From positions 1 through 44,654 of the forward strand of contig NZ_FCNW02000049.1 in NCBI RefSeq assembly GCF_001544475.1: 44,654 nucleotides of DNA, written 5' to 3'. Positions 16,310 through 25,960 of the stretch are shown here, one piece after another (positions within the stretch are counted from its first letter, which is position 1; each line of letters opens with the position of its first letter). The DNA comes from Caballeronia humi (GTDB taxonomy: Bacteria; Pseudomonadota; Gammaproteobacteria; Burkholderiales; Burkholderiaceae). The notes below the pieces were generated by a model. That model ran no database searches and was not told the DNA's origin. It saw nothing but the letters and a program-made list of their open reading frames with translations. The translations under genes were made by a program, and so were the position numbers.

Positions 16310-17944
16310 ATGTCGAACCGACCATCAATTCACGCGTCGCGACGCGAAGATGCCGCTCGTCGTGGCTGGGACACTCTGGATGCTGCACTGCGTCGGTCAT
16401 GCACATATCGACATCCCGCGGGGCGCATTCGACGAATCGAGACGCACATCTCGGTCGTGTATCTCGCCGGTCGATTTGCGTACAAGATCAAAAAGCCAGT
16501 CGACCTGGGCTTTGTCGATTTCACGCGCATCGAAGGCAGGCGCCGCGCTTGCCGGGAAGAGTATCGACTGAACCGGCGCCTCGCCAAGCCGATCTACGTC
16601 GGAGTGGTACCGATCGTGCGCGTCGGGCGCACCTACTTGCTGAACACCAAGGGGCATCCAGTAGATTACGCCGTCAAGATGAAACGATTCGATGAGCGGC
16701 GCATATTTTCAAACCTGCTCGCGGCCGGCGAACTCGGCGTGGACATCATCGAGAGCGCGGCGGACCGACTCGCACTTTTCCATCGCTGCACCTCCCGGAC
16801 CCCGCCTCGTCGCGCCTACGGGTCGGCCAACCAGGTCCAAACGCAGGTGCATGCAATTCTTGCCGCGCTTGATCGCGAGTCCGCCGGGATTGTCCCTGCG
16901 GAGGTACGCGCATGGTGCGGGTTGGAACTTGCCCGACTCGCCGAGCACATCGACGCGCGTCGTGCCAAAGGCTTTGTGCGCGAGTGTCACGGCGACCTGC
17001 ATCTCGAGAACGTCGTGCTAGCCGGGCGCGATGTATTGATGTTCGACTGCATCGAGTTCAGCGAAGTGCTGCGGTGGATCGACGTGGTCAACGACCTCGC
17101 ATTCCTCTGCATGGATCTCCGCGCTCACGACCGCCCGGATCTCGAGACGCGACTGCTCAATCGCTGGCTCCTCGCGACTGGCGACTTCGCCGGACTGCGC
17201 GCTATTCGCCTATACATCGTCTATCGTGCACTGGTGCGAGCGCTCGTCGAGACGTTGAAGGCTCGCAGCGCAGAAGGCGTAGGGGGCCCCAAGCGCGCCA
17301 GCGGGTATCTGCAATGTGCCGTCAAGGCGGTGCGGGAAAGGCAGCCGTGCTTGCTGCTCTGCCACGGCTATTCCGGCTCGGGCAAGTCTGCCGCGAGTAC
17401 AGCACTTGCACCGCTCATCGGTGCAATAAGGCTTTCGAGCGACATCGAACGCAAGCGTGCTGCCCCGTTTGCTCCGCTGCTGGAGCGATCGCTGACACAT
17501 GGCGCTTATCTTCCAGAAGCCGTCGACGTCCAATACGCCAGACTGCTGAACCTCGCGCACCACGTATTGGAAGCTGGCTATTGCGCCCTCGTCGATGCGA
17601 GTTTCCTTTATCACGAACATCGGTCGCGCTTCGTCGCTCTTGCGCGCTCGATGCAAGTGCCCCTCCTCATCCTTGATTTCCGGGCGGCTCCAGACTGCTT
17701 GCAGAGGCGCGTTCGCCAGCGCGCGATGGGTCCATATCAGCCTTCCGACGCGGACGAAACCGTCCTTGCGCTGCAGCTTGCAAATGCGGACCCGTTGACA
17801 CGCGAGGAGCTCTCGTCAACAGTCGTGTTCGATACCGATGTGCCGATCGCCTCGTTTGAGGAGCCCGCCTACTGGAGTCCTTTGCTCGCGCGACTGCACC
17901 ATGGAGGCGCACTGCACGACGAACGGAAGCAAAGGCAACGGTAG
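16310..17944 (+). CDS. Two-domain kinase: APH-like N-terminus plus P-loop ATPase C-terminus
   Basis: A 544-residue cytoplasmic protein of a family (COG2187 plus COG0645) often found beside universal stress proteins but without an agreed substrate. Residues 1-330 are like aminoglycoside phosphotransferases, with catalytic HGDLHLENVV near 227 and the metal-binding DCIEF. Residues 345-540 form a P-loop kinase domain with Walker A GYSGSGKS near 352-359 and a later Asp-rich DASFLYHEH, like small-molecule kinases. No FNR-type box was found in the 150 bases upstream, so it may be transcribed from arc read-through. A relic of a second copy's 3' end lies at 18900-19023. Confidence 0.87.
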   Translation: MSNRPSIHASRREDAARRGWDTLDAALRRSCTYRHPAGRIRRIETHISVVYLAGRFAYKIKKPVDLGFVDFTRIEGRRRACREEYRLNRRLAKPIYVGVVPIVRVGRTYLLNTKGHPVDYAVKMKRFDERRIFSNLLAAGELGVDIIESAADRLALFHRCTSRTPPRRAYGSANQVQTQVHAILAALDRESAGIVPAEVRAWCGLELARLAEHIDARRAKGFVRECHGDLHLENVVLAGRDVLMFDCIEFSEVLRWIDVVNDLAFLCMDLRAHDRPDLETRLLNRWLLATGDFAGLRAIRLYIVYRALVRALVETLKARSAEGVGGPKRASGYLQCAVKAVRERQPCLLLCHGYSGSGKSAASTALAPLIGAIRLSSDIERKRAAPFAPLLERSLTHGAYLPEAVDVQYARLLNLAHHVLEAGYCALVDASFLYHEHRSRFVALARSMQVPLLILDFRAAPDCLQRRVRQRAMGPYQPSDADETVLALQLANADPLTREELSSTVVFDTDVPIASFEEPAYWSPLLARLHHGGALHDERKQRQR

Positions 17945-18052
17945 CGCGCGACCGAGCCGCATAGACGCACGACGTTGGGCTGCCGAACGTTGGCATCGGA
18001 TGGCACGGCTCGTCAATGTCGGCACAGCAACGAAGTCCGCTTCGCACACCGT

Positions 18053-18066
18053 TTGATTCAGATCAG
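18053..18066 (+). promoter_or_regulatory. FNR/Anr-type box upstream of the 146-residue unknown gene
   Basis: TTGATTCAGATCAG, one base from the perfect dyad, centred about 75 bp upstream of the ATG at 18135. Confidence 0.65.
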
Positions 18067-18134
18067 AGGGTTCCATCCGCGAACGCGCATGGTTCATACA
18101 GGGACATTCGACCAACCGGAGAGCCCGCAGAGCC

Positions 18135-18575
18135 ATGTCACTCCTCGTCAATCTCGACGGCGTGCGGCACGCATACCGCCTCTGTTTCGTGCGCACACCC
18201 TGGGCGTTTTTAACGCGGGTCCCTCTCGATCAACAATGGGGTGAATACTGGGAGCGCGCGCCGTACCAGGAATCAGCTGGTGATCCGTACGATGACGCGC
18301 CCGATCAGATCCTGAAAGCTGCTTTCGATGGACCGCTCTTTACGCCCGACGCGGGTCGCGACGGTCACGCCCGAAGCGTGCTGGACATTAACTCGGGCCG
18401 CTCGCCATGGCTGCGTACGGAAAGTTATGCGGGAGGCCCGCCGCTGCACATCATGGCTGGCGTAACGCTGGAGTCGTTTGTTATTTCTATCGAACTCGCG
18501 GGTGGATGCGTATATGTTCCGGTGGGTTGGGGCGTTCTTCCCGCCTCGCTCGCGATGCCCGTCGGCACTACATGA
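18135..18575 (+). CDS. Hypothetical protein (146 residues)
   Basis: I do not recognise this family. The protein is rich in aromatic residues and Gly/Pro (WGEYWERAPYQ, WLRTESYAGGPP), has no signal peptide and ends in a hydrophobic beta-like segment (VTLESFVISIELAGGCVYVPVGWG). Its own FNR-type box and its position between the kinase and the P-type ATPase make it a likely member of the low-oxygen set. GGAGAG lies about 13 bases before the ATG, somewhat far. Confidence 0.62.
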   Translation: MSLLVNLDGVRHAYRLCFVRTPWAFLTRVPLDQQWGEYWERAPYQESAGDPYDDAPDQILKAAFDGPLFTPDAGRDGHARSVLDINSGRSPWLRTESYAGGPPLHIMAGVTLESFVISIELAGGCVYVPVGWGVLPASLAMPVGTT

Positions 18576-18899
18576 TTCGCCCGATCGCGCGTAAGAGTCT
18601 TGGAAAAAAACGGCTTCTTGCTATGCGCGATTCTTTGATAGACATGTGATATGCCTGTCGTCCGCGCCCTGGCCGTGACACGGACCCTTGTAGTAGGGCG
18701 CGCGCAAAGTGCGTATGAAGTAAGCTTGGCCAAGTTGAAACGCACTGGTCGAGGGGATTTTTTTCGTTACGAATATCGTCCGCGCTTTGAGCGCTTTCTT
18801 GCTGCTTCAGATTCCGGGTCGTCATCCTCCGCTTCCGTGCCCCGCTGCGCTTCAGATTTGAGTGCGCGAGAGCGCGACGGCCGCGTACCAAATCGCTAA
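18576..18899. other. Gap with no convincing gene
   Basis: About 325 bases. An 82-codon open frame at 18651-18899 has no supporting ribosome site or recognisable motif and is rich in Ser/Arg as random high-GC frames are. Probably debris between two ancestral units (see the kinase relic). Confidence 0.5.
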
Positions 18900-19023
18900 C
18901 GGGGACGAAGCCGTCCGTATGATTGAGATTCAAGACGCGACGCCGTTGACGGATGAGGAATTCTCACCGACTGTCGTATTCGATACCGCGGTGCCTGTCG
19001 AGTCGTTTGGGAAACGCGTTTGA
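18900..19023 (+). pseudogene. Relic of the 3' end of a second APH/P-loop kinase gene
   Basis: From 18904 the sequence reads DEAVRMIEI, then PLTDEEFSPTVVFDTAVPVESF up to a stop at 19021-19023. It aligns without gaps to residues near the end of the intact kinase (DETVLALQL, then PLTREELSSTVVFDTDVPIASF). Upstream of 18900 the likeness ends, and just after the stop a short YWS echo of the intact gene's YWSPLL appears in another frame. The two are clearly diverged, so this is the tail of an old paralogue, not a recent copying accident. Confidence 0.75.
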
Positions 19024-19103
19024 TAAGTTCCGTTACTGGAGCGGCCGCGCGATGAGCGCGCATGCGACGTGCGCCCGATGCGCTCTCCTGGAGTGCACAG
19101 CGT

Positions 19104-19117
19104 TTGATTCCGATCAA
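19104..19117 (+). promoter_or_regulatory. FNR/Anr-type box upstream of the P-type ATPase
   Basis: TTGATTCCGATCAA is a perfect TTGAT-N4-ATCAA dyad centred about 64 bp before the ATPase ATG, the same distance as at arcD. Confidence 0.75.
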
Positions 19118-19174
19118 CTCGCCGCGCCACCGTCCGGACATGCTCAGAAAATCTAATGAAGCAACATTAAGCCC

Positions 19175-21686
19175 ATGGCCCGCTCGTCAGCTTTCGCAGC
19201 GCAGTGTAGTAAAACCAGCAGTGAGAAGTCCTCTTCGGCTGGGCGGGTGCCCCATGCACCCAGTGAGGCAAATCCGACCGAACGTGGCCTGAGCGGTGCG
19301 CAAGTTGCCGAATTGCAAGAGCGCTTCGGCCGCAATGTCGTCCAGTCGCGAGCCGGACATGGCTGGCGCCAGGCGGTGCTTGAGGTCCTGCGCGAACCGA
19401 TGTTCCTGCTCCTTCTCGGTGCAAGCGCCGTCTACTTCGTGCTCGGCGACACGCTGGAGGCATTTGTCCTGCTCGTCTTCGTGCTCGCAATCGTCGCGCT
19501 CACCGTCGTTCAGAGTCATCGCACGGCGAAAGTGCTCGCGGCCCTACGCGAGTTGTCCGCACCCCGCGCCGATGTGCTGCGCGACGGCGAGCGGAAACTC
19601 GTGTCGGCAGCCGAGCTGGTGCCGGGCGACCTCGTTCTGGTGAACGAAGGCGCGCGCGTTCCGGCCGACGGTACCGTCCTCGATTCCCATGACCTAAGCG
19701 TCGACGAGTCGCTTCTGACCGGCGAATCCGAACCGATAGCGAAGAGCGGCGACAGCCCGCTGTACTTCGGCTCAATGATTGTGCAGGGCCAGGCACTCAT
19801 GAGCGTGACAGCAACCGGCGCGCGCAGCACGCTCGGTAGGATTGGCTCTTCACTCGCCGCGATCACTGAAAGCCCGTCGCCGTTGCAGGTTCAGGCGGGC
19901 ACGTTCGTGACTCGCTTCGCGTCGCTTGCACTGGCGCTCTGCGTCCTGCTCGCCTTGTTATACCGATGGCGCTACGGGAACTGGCTTCCCGGCGTACTCG
20001 GCGGCATAACCCTGGCAATGGGCCTCCTGCCCGAAGAAATCCCCGTGATACTAACCGTGTTCATGGCCCTCGGTGCCCGCCGCATCGCTGACGCAGGGGT
20101 GCTCACCCGCCGCATGAACGCCCTCGAGACGCTGGGCGAGACGTCGGTACTATGCGTCGACAAGACCGGCACGCTGACGCAGAACCGGATGTCGGTCCGA
20201 GCGCTGTATTCAGGGGAAACTCTGCAACTTATCGACGAAGCAACGTTGCATATCGACGAAGGTCAGCACGAACTGCTCGAATACCTGGTGCTCGCGAGCG
20301 AGGTCGATGCGTTCGATCCGATGGAGCGCGCCTTTCATGAAACCGGCAATCGATGCCTCGCCAACACGGAGCATCTGCACGCGGACTGGTCTTTGCTGCA
20401 CGAGTATTCGCTTTCGCCCGGGCTGCCGGCAATGGCGCATGGCTGGGACGCCCCGCAGCTGGATCACCGGCCGGTCGCCTGCAAGGGGGCGCCCGAAGCG
20501 GTCTGTGCACTCTGTCATCTCGACGCCGCCCACACCGCGGCGATCCTGTCTCGGGCCGCGCAGATTGCGTCGGGCGGCCTGCGTGTGCTGGGCGTCGCCA
20601 AGGCGCGTCACTATGGCGTGGACTGGCCAGCGCGCCAGCACGATTTCGACTTTTCGTTCGTCGGACTGGTGGGCTTGGTGGACCCAGTGCGCCCCGACGC
20701 CGCAGGCGCGATTGCCGAGTGCCAAGCAGCAGGGATACGCGTAGTGATGATCACTGGAGACTATCCCTCGACGGCGCACGCGATCGCGGCCGAGGTCGGC
20801 ATCGGTGCAGGTAGGATTGTGACCGGCGACGAACTGGCCGCGTGGGACGACGCGCAAATCCGGGGGGCGATCGCCACTACCGATGTGTTCGCACGGGTGC
20901 GTCCCGAGCAAAAGCTGCGCCTGATTGAAGCCTTCAAGGCGCGAGGCAACGTGGTAGCGATGACTGGCGACGGCGTGAACGATGCGCCTGCGCTCAAGGC
21001 CGCACACATCGGCATTGCGATGGGCAGGCGCGGCACCGAGCTGGCCCGCGAAGTGGCGGCGCTGGTCCTCCTGCGCGACGACTTCGCGCCGATCGTCGCG
21101 TCGATCCGGCTGGGCCGGCGCATCTACGACAATCTCGGTCAGGCAATCAGCTATACGGTTGCGGTACACATTCCAATGGTGGCTGCCGCAATGATTCCTG
21201 TCATTCTGGGCTGGCCCGTGATGCTCGCCCCCTTGCACATCGTGTTTCTCGAACTGATCATCAACCCCGTGTGTTCGCTTGTGTTCGAGAACGAGCCGGA
21301 ACGGCGAGATCTGATGAAGCGGCCGCCGCACCGTACGCAGAAGGCGCTGCTCTCGAAGGCCGCATTCGTACGGAGCGCTGCCGCCGGCGTCGTGCTCGCG
21401 CTGATCGTGCTGGCTGTCTATGCGGCCACGGTCGCGACCCGGCATGACGTCATGCTTAGCTCGAACCTTCGCCTTTCTCGTGCTCGTCGGCGGCAACGTA
21501 GCGCTAATTTTCGCGGTGCGCGTGATGGCTACCCGAAGCATGTTCCGCGCCGCGGGCATGGCAAACAACTACATTGGCCTTGTCCTGGCCCTGACCGCGA
21601 GCGCTCTGCTCTTGCTCATGACGGTCCCCACGCTGGCACGACTCTTTTCGCTCGTCCCTTTACTCGCGGTCTACGTGTTCAAATGA
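19175..21686 (+). pseudogene. P-type cation ATPase (P2-like), one frameshift near the 3' end
   Basis: Membrane ion pump of about 836 residues once the frame is repaired. Seen: LTGES in the actuator domain, M4 motif PEEIPVILTVF, phosphorylation site DKTGTLTQNRM, nucleotide-binding KGAPE, and hinge TGDGVNDAPALKAAHIGIAMG. No N-terminal heavy-metal domain, so a Ca2+/Mg2+/monovalent-type pump is more likely than a copper pump; the ion cannot be read from the sequence. After TVATRHDVM the proper continuation LARTFAFLVLVGGNVALIFAVR lies in another frame and ends at YVFK. One extra T near 21455 explains it. Uncorrected, the last two or three helices are lost. An FNR-type box sits 64 bp upstream. Confidence 0.87.
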
Positions 21687-21776
21687 CCAAATGAAGGTGC
21701 CCCCTTCGCAGGCCTTGGCGCACCGACCAGAGCGAGCTTTACTGCCGTCGGCTCGGACGCTCAGCCACACCCTTTA

Positions 21777-22751
21777 TTAAACTGACTTGCGTACGAGCAT
21801 CAACGGGGTCTCAGCCACCCGTGCAACCCGGCCGGCCACGCTGCCAAGCATCCAGCGCGCTGGACCTCGCCGGCCATGCGTTCCCATGACGACCAAATCG
21901 GCACCCCAGGCGGCTGCTTCGCGAACGATCGTGTGAGCAATATCGTCGCTTGTCATATCGGTGCTGGCGAGCGATGCCTCGACATGCGCCTGCGCCACGT
22001 TCGGATGCTGCGCCAGAACCTCGCGGGCTCTAGCAATGGATGCGTTTCCCTCTTGGACAAAGGCATCTTCCAGCAGAGTGATCGGGACGAAGTCACTGAA
22101 CCGGACCGCGCGGTCGACGACATAGATGACCTTCAGTTGCGCTCCAGGCCCGGCCAGTCGCGCGCCGATCCTCAGCGCCTCCTGCGAAGTATCACTGCCA
22201 TCGATCGCGAAAAGCAACCGTTGCGGTGCGTGGCTCCACTGCTTTTCGCAGTGAGCCGGCACAACGATAATCGCGCACTCGGCAAGCCGCATAACCGGCT
22301 CGGACACCGTTCCTTCGACCCAGCGCAGCAGACCATGATGCTGGCGCGAACCGAGCACGAGCAGGTCCGCATGGAAGTCCCGAGCGGCGTCCGCGATCGC
22401 ATGCGCGACGTCGCCGCCGTGCTTCGCCAGGTCGATGAGTTGCGCTTGAGCCGCGGCGGGAGACTGAGCGAACGACGCATGCGCTTTTGCCAATGCATTT
22501 TGCATGTCGTCCATCAACTCGGCGCGCGCGGCGCTCAAGTCGAGACCGGCCAGCGGCGCCGTTGGGATCAGGACGCGTGGGTTCTCAACGACACCGATGA
22601 TGCGTACTTGCGCGCCGGCTCCCATCATATTCCGCACGAAATCCGCTGCGCGCTCCGACGCAAGTGACGAGTCGACACACAGCAGGATTCGCTGGAAGCC
22701 AGCAGCCGTATCCGGCGCCATGTTCGTGGTGCTTGTTTTCTTGGTGCTCAT
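21777..22751 (-). CDS. Universal stress protein, tandem Usp domains
   Basis: A 324-residue protein with two UspA domains (about 18-155 and 170-322). The second keeps the ATP-binding signature MGTHGRRGPARWMLGS (G-x2-G-x9-GS). The first has LGSRQHHGLLRWVEGT, in which the second Gly is lost, so it may not bind ATP. AGGAG lies about 8 bases upstream of the ATG. It is 36 bases downstream of the flavodoxin gene on the same strand and probably shares its FNR-type promoter. Close paralogue of the gene at 26999-27964. Confidence 0.93.
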   Translation of the reverse strand: MSTKKTSTTNMAPDTAAGFQRILLCVDSSLASERAADFVRNMMGAGAQVRIIGVVENPRVLIPTAPLAGLDLSAARAELMDDMQNALAKAHASFAQSPAAAQAQLIDLAKHGGDVAHAIADAARDFHADLLVLGSRQHHGLLRWVEGTVSEPVMRLAECAIIVVPAHCEKQWSHAPQRLLFAIDGSDTSQEALRIGARLAGPGAQLKVIYVVDRAVRFSDFVPITLLEDAFVQEGNASIARAREVLAQHPNVAQAHVEASLASTDMTSDDIAHTIVREAAAWGADLVVMGTHGRRGPARWMLGSVAGRVARVAETPLMLVRKSV

Positions 22752-22787
22752 CAGTCTTCTCCTTTTGTAGCAGGAATGTATGACAGC

Positions 22788-23303
22788 TCAAACCAACCAT
22801 TCCATTTCTTCGAGCTGCGCGAGCTTGCGTTCAAGCCGATGAGAAAAAACCTCCAACAACCGGCTTTCCTCCCCGAGTCGCGTTTCATGCGCCGTGATCG
22901 CGCACCGCGCGACAGGCTGTCTGCCGGCAAGCGAACCCATCTGTGCGAAAGCAGACTCACTGCCACGGCCTCGCAGCGTGCAGAAGAACGCCACGCGATG
23001 CAGGTGAGCGAGGTTCGTCGCAAGCCACGCACGCGTCGGTGCCGATACCGAACCGGCCCAGACCGGCGTGCCGATCACCACGAGTTCGTATGACGACACG
23101 TCATGTTCCGCGCGTGAGATATCGACAGGCCTCTTTCTCACTGCATCGACCAGCGACCGCAGATATCCCATTGCGCCCGAGCGATCGCGGGGCTCGACGA
23201 TCTCTTCGAGATCTGCGTTCAACATCGTCGCGAGCGTGGAGGCGACCCTGCGCGTTGTACCGGTGCGCGAGAAATACACGACAAGAACTCTGGCCTTAGA
23301 CAT
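22788..23303 (-). CDS. Flavodoxin / menaquinone-protoporphyrinogen-oxidase-like flavoprotein
   Basis: A 171-residue FMN-binding electron carrier. I chose the ATG at 23303 (MSKARVLVVYFSRTGTTRRV) because it starts directly at the flavodoxin fold and GGAGAA lies just upstream. Seen: the phosphate loop SRTGTTRR at 12-19, the flavin-stacking strand YELVVIGTPVWAGSVSAP, and FFCTLRGRGSESAFAQM. This resembles flavodoxin-like proteins in which HemG-type functions occur. It leads a two-gene operon with the tandem Usp and is divergent from the RNase gene, with FNR-type boxes between. Confidence 0.9.
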   Translation of the reverse strand: MSKARVLVVYFSRTGTTRRVASTLATMLNADLEEIVEPRDRSGAMGYLRSLVDAVRKRPVDISRAEHDVSSYELVVIGTPVWAGSVSAPTRAWLATNLAHLHRVAFFCTLRGRGSESAFAQMGSLAGRQPVARCAITAHETRLGEESRLLEVFSHRLERKLAQLEEMEWLV

Positions 23304-23392
23304 GACATTTCTCCGTTCGACCGTCTCAGCGGGGTTGCGCGCTGGTTTAATTGCGCGTATCACGAGCATAAAGAGCTAACCGCAGCGACGGA

Positions 23393-23406
23393 CTGACCTA
23401 AATCAA
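23393..23406 (-). promoter_or_regulatory. FNR/Anr-type box upstream of flavodoxin-usp operon
   Basis: CTGACCTAAATCAA, one end base off a full dyad, centred about 96 bp from the flavodoxin start. A TTTATG -10-like element lies about 21 bases beyond it in the minus direction. Confidence 0.65.
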
Positions 23407-23450
23407 GCAAAGAATTGATGTCGACGCCAGCGCGACGCAGACCCGCGCGC

Positions 23451-23464
23451 TTGACATGCATCAA
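23451..23464 (+). promoter_or_regulatory. FNR/Anr-type box upstream of the beta-CASP RNase
   Basis: TTGACATGCATCAA keeps both half-sites, centred about 103 bp upstream of the RNase start. With the 23393 box it makes a two-site divergent promoter region. Confidence 0.68.
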
Positions 23465-23559
23465 CTCTCTTCGTTCGGGCGAGAAGTACGCTTGATCGAG
23501 CGGCGGCGCAGCGCGACGGCGCTTGAGTCCAACCAAACGATCAGTCCAGCCGAGGATCA

Positions 23560-24954
23560 ATGATGAAGCTGACTTTTCTGGGAGCAACCGAAACGGTAAC
23601 CGGATCGAAGTATCTGCTTGAAGGCGCCGGCATTCGCGTGTTGATCGATTGCGGGCTCTTCCAAGGCACCAAGAACCTCCGGCTGCGCAATTGGGGCGAG
23701 CTTCCGTTTTCGATAGACACGCTTGACGCAGTGATCCTGACGCATGCGCACCTGGACCATTCCGGCTATCTGCCGGTGTTGGCGCGTTCCGGCTATCGCG
23801 GTCCCGTGTACTGCACGGCAGGCACGCGCGACCTGTGCGAGGTCATGTTGCGAGACAGCGCGAAACTTCAGGAAGAAGCAGCGGATTTCGCCACGCGCCA
23901 CGGTTTTTCAAAACACAAGCCAGCGCTGCCTCTCTACACATTGAAGGATGCCCAAGACGCACTGCGCCTTCTCGTTACCCGTGATTTCGATGTGCCCACG
24001 GTCCTGAGCGAGAACGTTTGTTTTCGGCTGCTGCCGGCTGGACACATCCTTGGAGCGGCGAGCGTCGTCGTGAAGATGGACGGCACAGTCGTGACCTTCT
24101 CAGGCGACCTTGGACGCCCGAATGACCCGATCATGCGGGCCGCGGCGCCGCTCTCATACACCGACTATCTGATCGTCGAATCCACGTATGGCGACCGGCT
24201 GCACACTCCGGCCGACCCCGCAAGCGAGCTCGAAGCCGTGTTCGAAGACACCTTCAGGCAGGGCGGTGTGGTCGTGATTCCGTGCTTTGCAGTCGGCCGC
24301 GCACAGGCAATCTTGCATTACATCGCGCTCTTGAAAGAAACCGGCCGCATGGCGCACGTGCCTGTCTTTCTCGACAGTCCAATGGCGACCAGTGTTACAG
24401 AGATCTATAGCCGGCACGTGCGCGAACATCGGCTGACGATGTCGCAGTCCAACGCAATAGGTCATGCGGCCACGATGGTGCGGACCGTCGATGAATCCAA
24501 AGCCGTCACGAGCAGGAATGGCCCGATGGTCGTAATCGCGGGCAGCGGCATGGCCACGGGTGGACGGGTTCTGCATCATTTGAAGGCCTTCGCACCCGAG
24601 CGCCGCAATACGATCGCGCTCGTCGGGTATCAGGCGGCCGGCACACGCGGCGCCGCGCTCGCGGCTCACGAACCGGCAATCAAGATCCACGGCGAATACG
24701 TACCCGTGCGCGCTCGGGTGACATTGATCGACTCATTGTCCGCGCACGCCGACTACAGCGAAATCCTGGCATGGCTCGGCGCGATGCCTGGAGTTCCGCA
24801 GCGCACCTTCGTTACGCACGGCGAACCGGCCGCCGCCGACGCGTTGCGTCGCCGGATCGGGGAAACGCTGCATTGGCCGTGCGAGGTCCCGACATATTTA
24901 CAGTCGGTCGAATTGAGAGCAGCGGAACAGGTCACCCCAAACACCCCTAAGTGA
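23560..24954 (+). CDS. Metallo-beta-lactamase/beta-CASP ribonuclease (CPSF73-like)
   Basis: A 464-residue zinc-dependent RNase family protein. Metal ligands seen: HAHLDHSG near 61-68, the following PAGHILGAAS, SGDLGRP, and later the beta-CASP motifs PCFAVGRAQ, GSGMATGGRVLHHL and DSLSAHADY. This is the bacterial relative of mRNA 3'-end processing nucleases, expected to trim or degrade RNA. It is a lone plus-strand gene with its own FNR-type box, so RNA turnover under oxygen limitation is a reasonable inference. GAGG precedes two ATGs; 23563 may be the true start. Confidence 0.93.
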   Translation: MMKLTFLGATETVTGSKYLLEGAGIRVLIDCGLFQGTKNLRLRNWGELPFSIDTLDAVILTHAHLDHSGYLPVLARSGYRGPVYCTAGTRDLCEVMLRDSAKLQEEAADFATRHGFSKHKPALPLYTLKDAQDALRLLVTRDFDVPTVLSENVCFRLLPAGHILGAASVVVKMDGTVVTFSGDLGRPNDPIMRAAAPLSYTDYLIVESTYGDRLHTPADPASELEAVFEDTFRQGGVVVIPCFAVGRAQAILHYIALLKETGRMAHVPVFLDSPMATSVTEIYSRHVREHRLTMSQSNAIGHAATMVRTVDESKAVTSRNGPMVVIAGSGMATGGRVLHHLKAFAPERRNTIALVGYQAAGTRGAALAAHEPAIKIHGEYVPVRARVTLIDSLSAHADYSEILAWLGAMPGVPQRTFVTHGEPAAADALRRRIGETLHWPCEVPTYLQSVELRAAEQVTPNTPK

Positions 24955-24984
24955 CCCGACTTGACCAATCCGAAAGGGGATGCG

Positions 24985-25004
24985 GCCGATCCGCGAGGAT
25001 CGGC
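24985..25004. terminator. Hairpin with GNRA loop between convergent genes
   Basis: GCCGATCC and GGATCGGC form a perfect 8-bp stem around a GCGA tetraloop. It lies between the RNase stop and the stop of the 79-residue gene reading the other way. No T-run on either side. Confidence 0.45.
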
Positions 25005-25243
25005 TAGACAATGATCGTACTCGACAGCTTCAGGTTGATCCAGACCATGCCTTCTCGCAAACCCGCGAGCACCGCTTCACGCTCGCTTTCGAAGGTCTTG
25101 CAGTGCTCAAAATTATGCTCGAAGAGAACTCCATCGGATCGATGCTGTTCGACTCGGATCGAGCATCCGAACCCGCCCTCCGCCTCGTGTGTGTCGGCGG
25201 CGACGCTCCATTCGGCGCAGGTCACTTTACCGGACAGACGCAT
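25004..25243 (-). CDS. Small conserved-looking protein in the hsp20-BON operon
   Basis: A 79-residue protein I cannot assign. GGAG lies 8 bases ahead of the ATG, and the gene starts 13 bases after the BON gene stop, so it is very likely translated as the third gene of the operon. It has a pattern of short strands (VEQHRSDGVLFEHNFEHCKTF) followed by an amphipathic helix (ESEREAVLAGLREGMVWIN), with Cys at two positions. No export signal. Confidence 0.68.
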   Translation of the reverse strand: MRLSGKVTCAEWSVAADTHEAEGGFGCSIRVEQHRSDGVLFEHNFEHCKTFESEREAVLAGLREGMVWINLKLSSTIIV

Positions 25244-25256
25244 GGCGGGGACTCCA

Positions 25257-25907
25257 TCATTCGACCTCGAGATTGTCGATCACCGCGTGAACGCCCGGTG
25301 CGGACCACGCCGCGCCCCTGGCGGCCATGCGTTCGGCGTACGTGCCCACCTTGCCGGCAAGTGTGACGGTGCCGTTTTGCACATCGATCGCAATGTGCTT
25401 TGCTTCCCGTTCGGCATGTCGCTGGAGCGCTCGGCCGATTTTTTCGCCGACGTCGCCAGCAGCGAGGTTGGCGCGGACCTTGATCAAATTCGCGACGCCT
25501 GTGACGCCTCGCATGTGCGCGATCCTGCGCGCGGCCGCCTGGCTCTGGTAAGCCCAGTCTACGTCTCCGCTCAGCGTTACCCAACCCTTCTCCACCTGGA
25601 CCTTCACGGCCCCTTCATGAAGTCCCACGGTCCAGCGCAACATGGTATCGGCAGCGCTGGCGATGTCCGCGTCGTTGCGCACATCGGAATGAGGCAGGCG
25701 GACTTCCATTTCGACGACGACTGCCTTAACGCCGGCCACGCGCTGCACCGCCTTCTCTGCCGCCAGCTTTTCTGCATAGCTTGAGGGATGACCTGACAAC
25801 GTCACCACGCCGTCCTTGACCTCGACGCCTATACCTGTCGAGTTCACGTCGGGCGTCCAGTCCAACTCCTCTTCCACGTCCTCTTTTAACTTGCGATCCG
25901 TTTTCAT
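25257..25907 (-). CDS. Triple BON-domain protein
   Basis: A 216-residue protein with three BON (OsmY/nodulation) domains at about 5-70, 77-145 and 150-216, each ending in a G-x-V-T-L-S/A-G motif (GVVTLSGHPSS, GWVTLSGDVDW, GTVTLAGKVGT). BON proteins such as OsmY bind phospholipid surfaces and appear under osmotic or starvation stress. No signal peptide is present with the start at MKTDRKLKED, chosen for its GGAGGG 6 bases upstream, so it is probably cytoplasmic or attached to a membrane or PHB surface. Second gene after hsp20. Confidence 0.9.
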   Translation of the reverse strand: MKTDRKLKEDVEEELDWTPDVNSTGIGVEVKDGVVTLSGHPSSYAEKLAAEKAVQRVAGVKAVVVEMEVRLPHSDVRNDADIASAADTMLRWTVGLHEGAVKVQVEKGWVTLSGDVDWAYQSQAAARRIAHMRGVTGVANLIKVRANLAAGDVGEKIGRALQRHAEREAKHIAIDVQNGTVTLAGKVGTYAERMAARGAAWSAPGVHAVIDNLEVE

Positions 25908-25960
25908 CGTGCTCCCTCCGATACTTGACGAGCGCGCGGCGCTCCGCGCGCTCATGGGTC

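Noticed and set aside
18651..18899. 82-codon plus-strand open frame
   Set aside because: No ribosome site, motif or coupling to neighbours; composition looks random.
20210..21568. Open frame of 452 codons on the minus strand inside the P-type ATPase
   Set aside because: Antisense shadow of a clearly conserved gene, rich in His, Arg and Asp as expected from the complementary codons.
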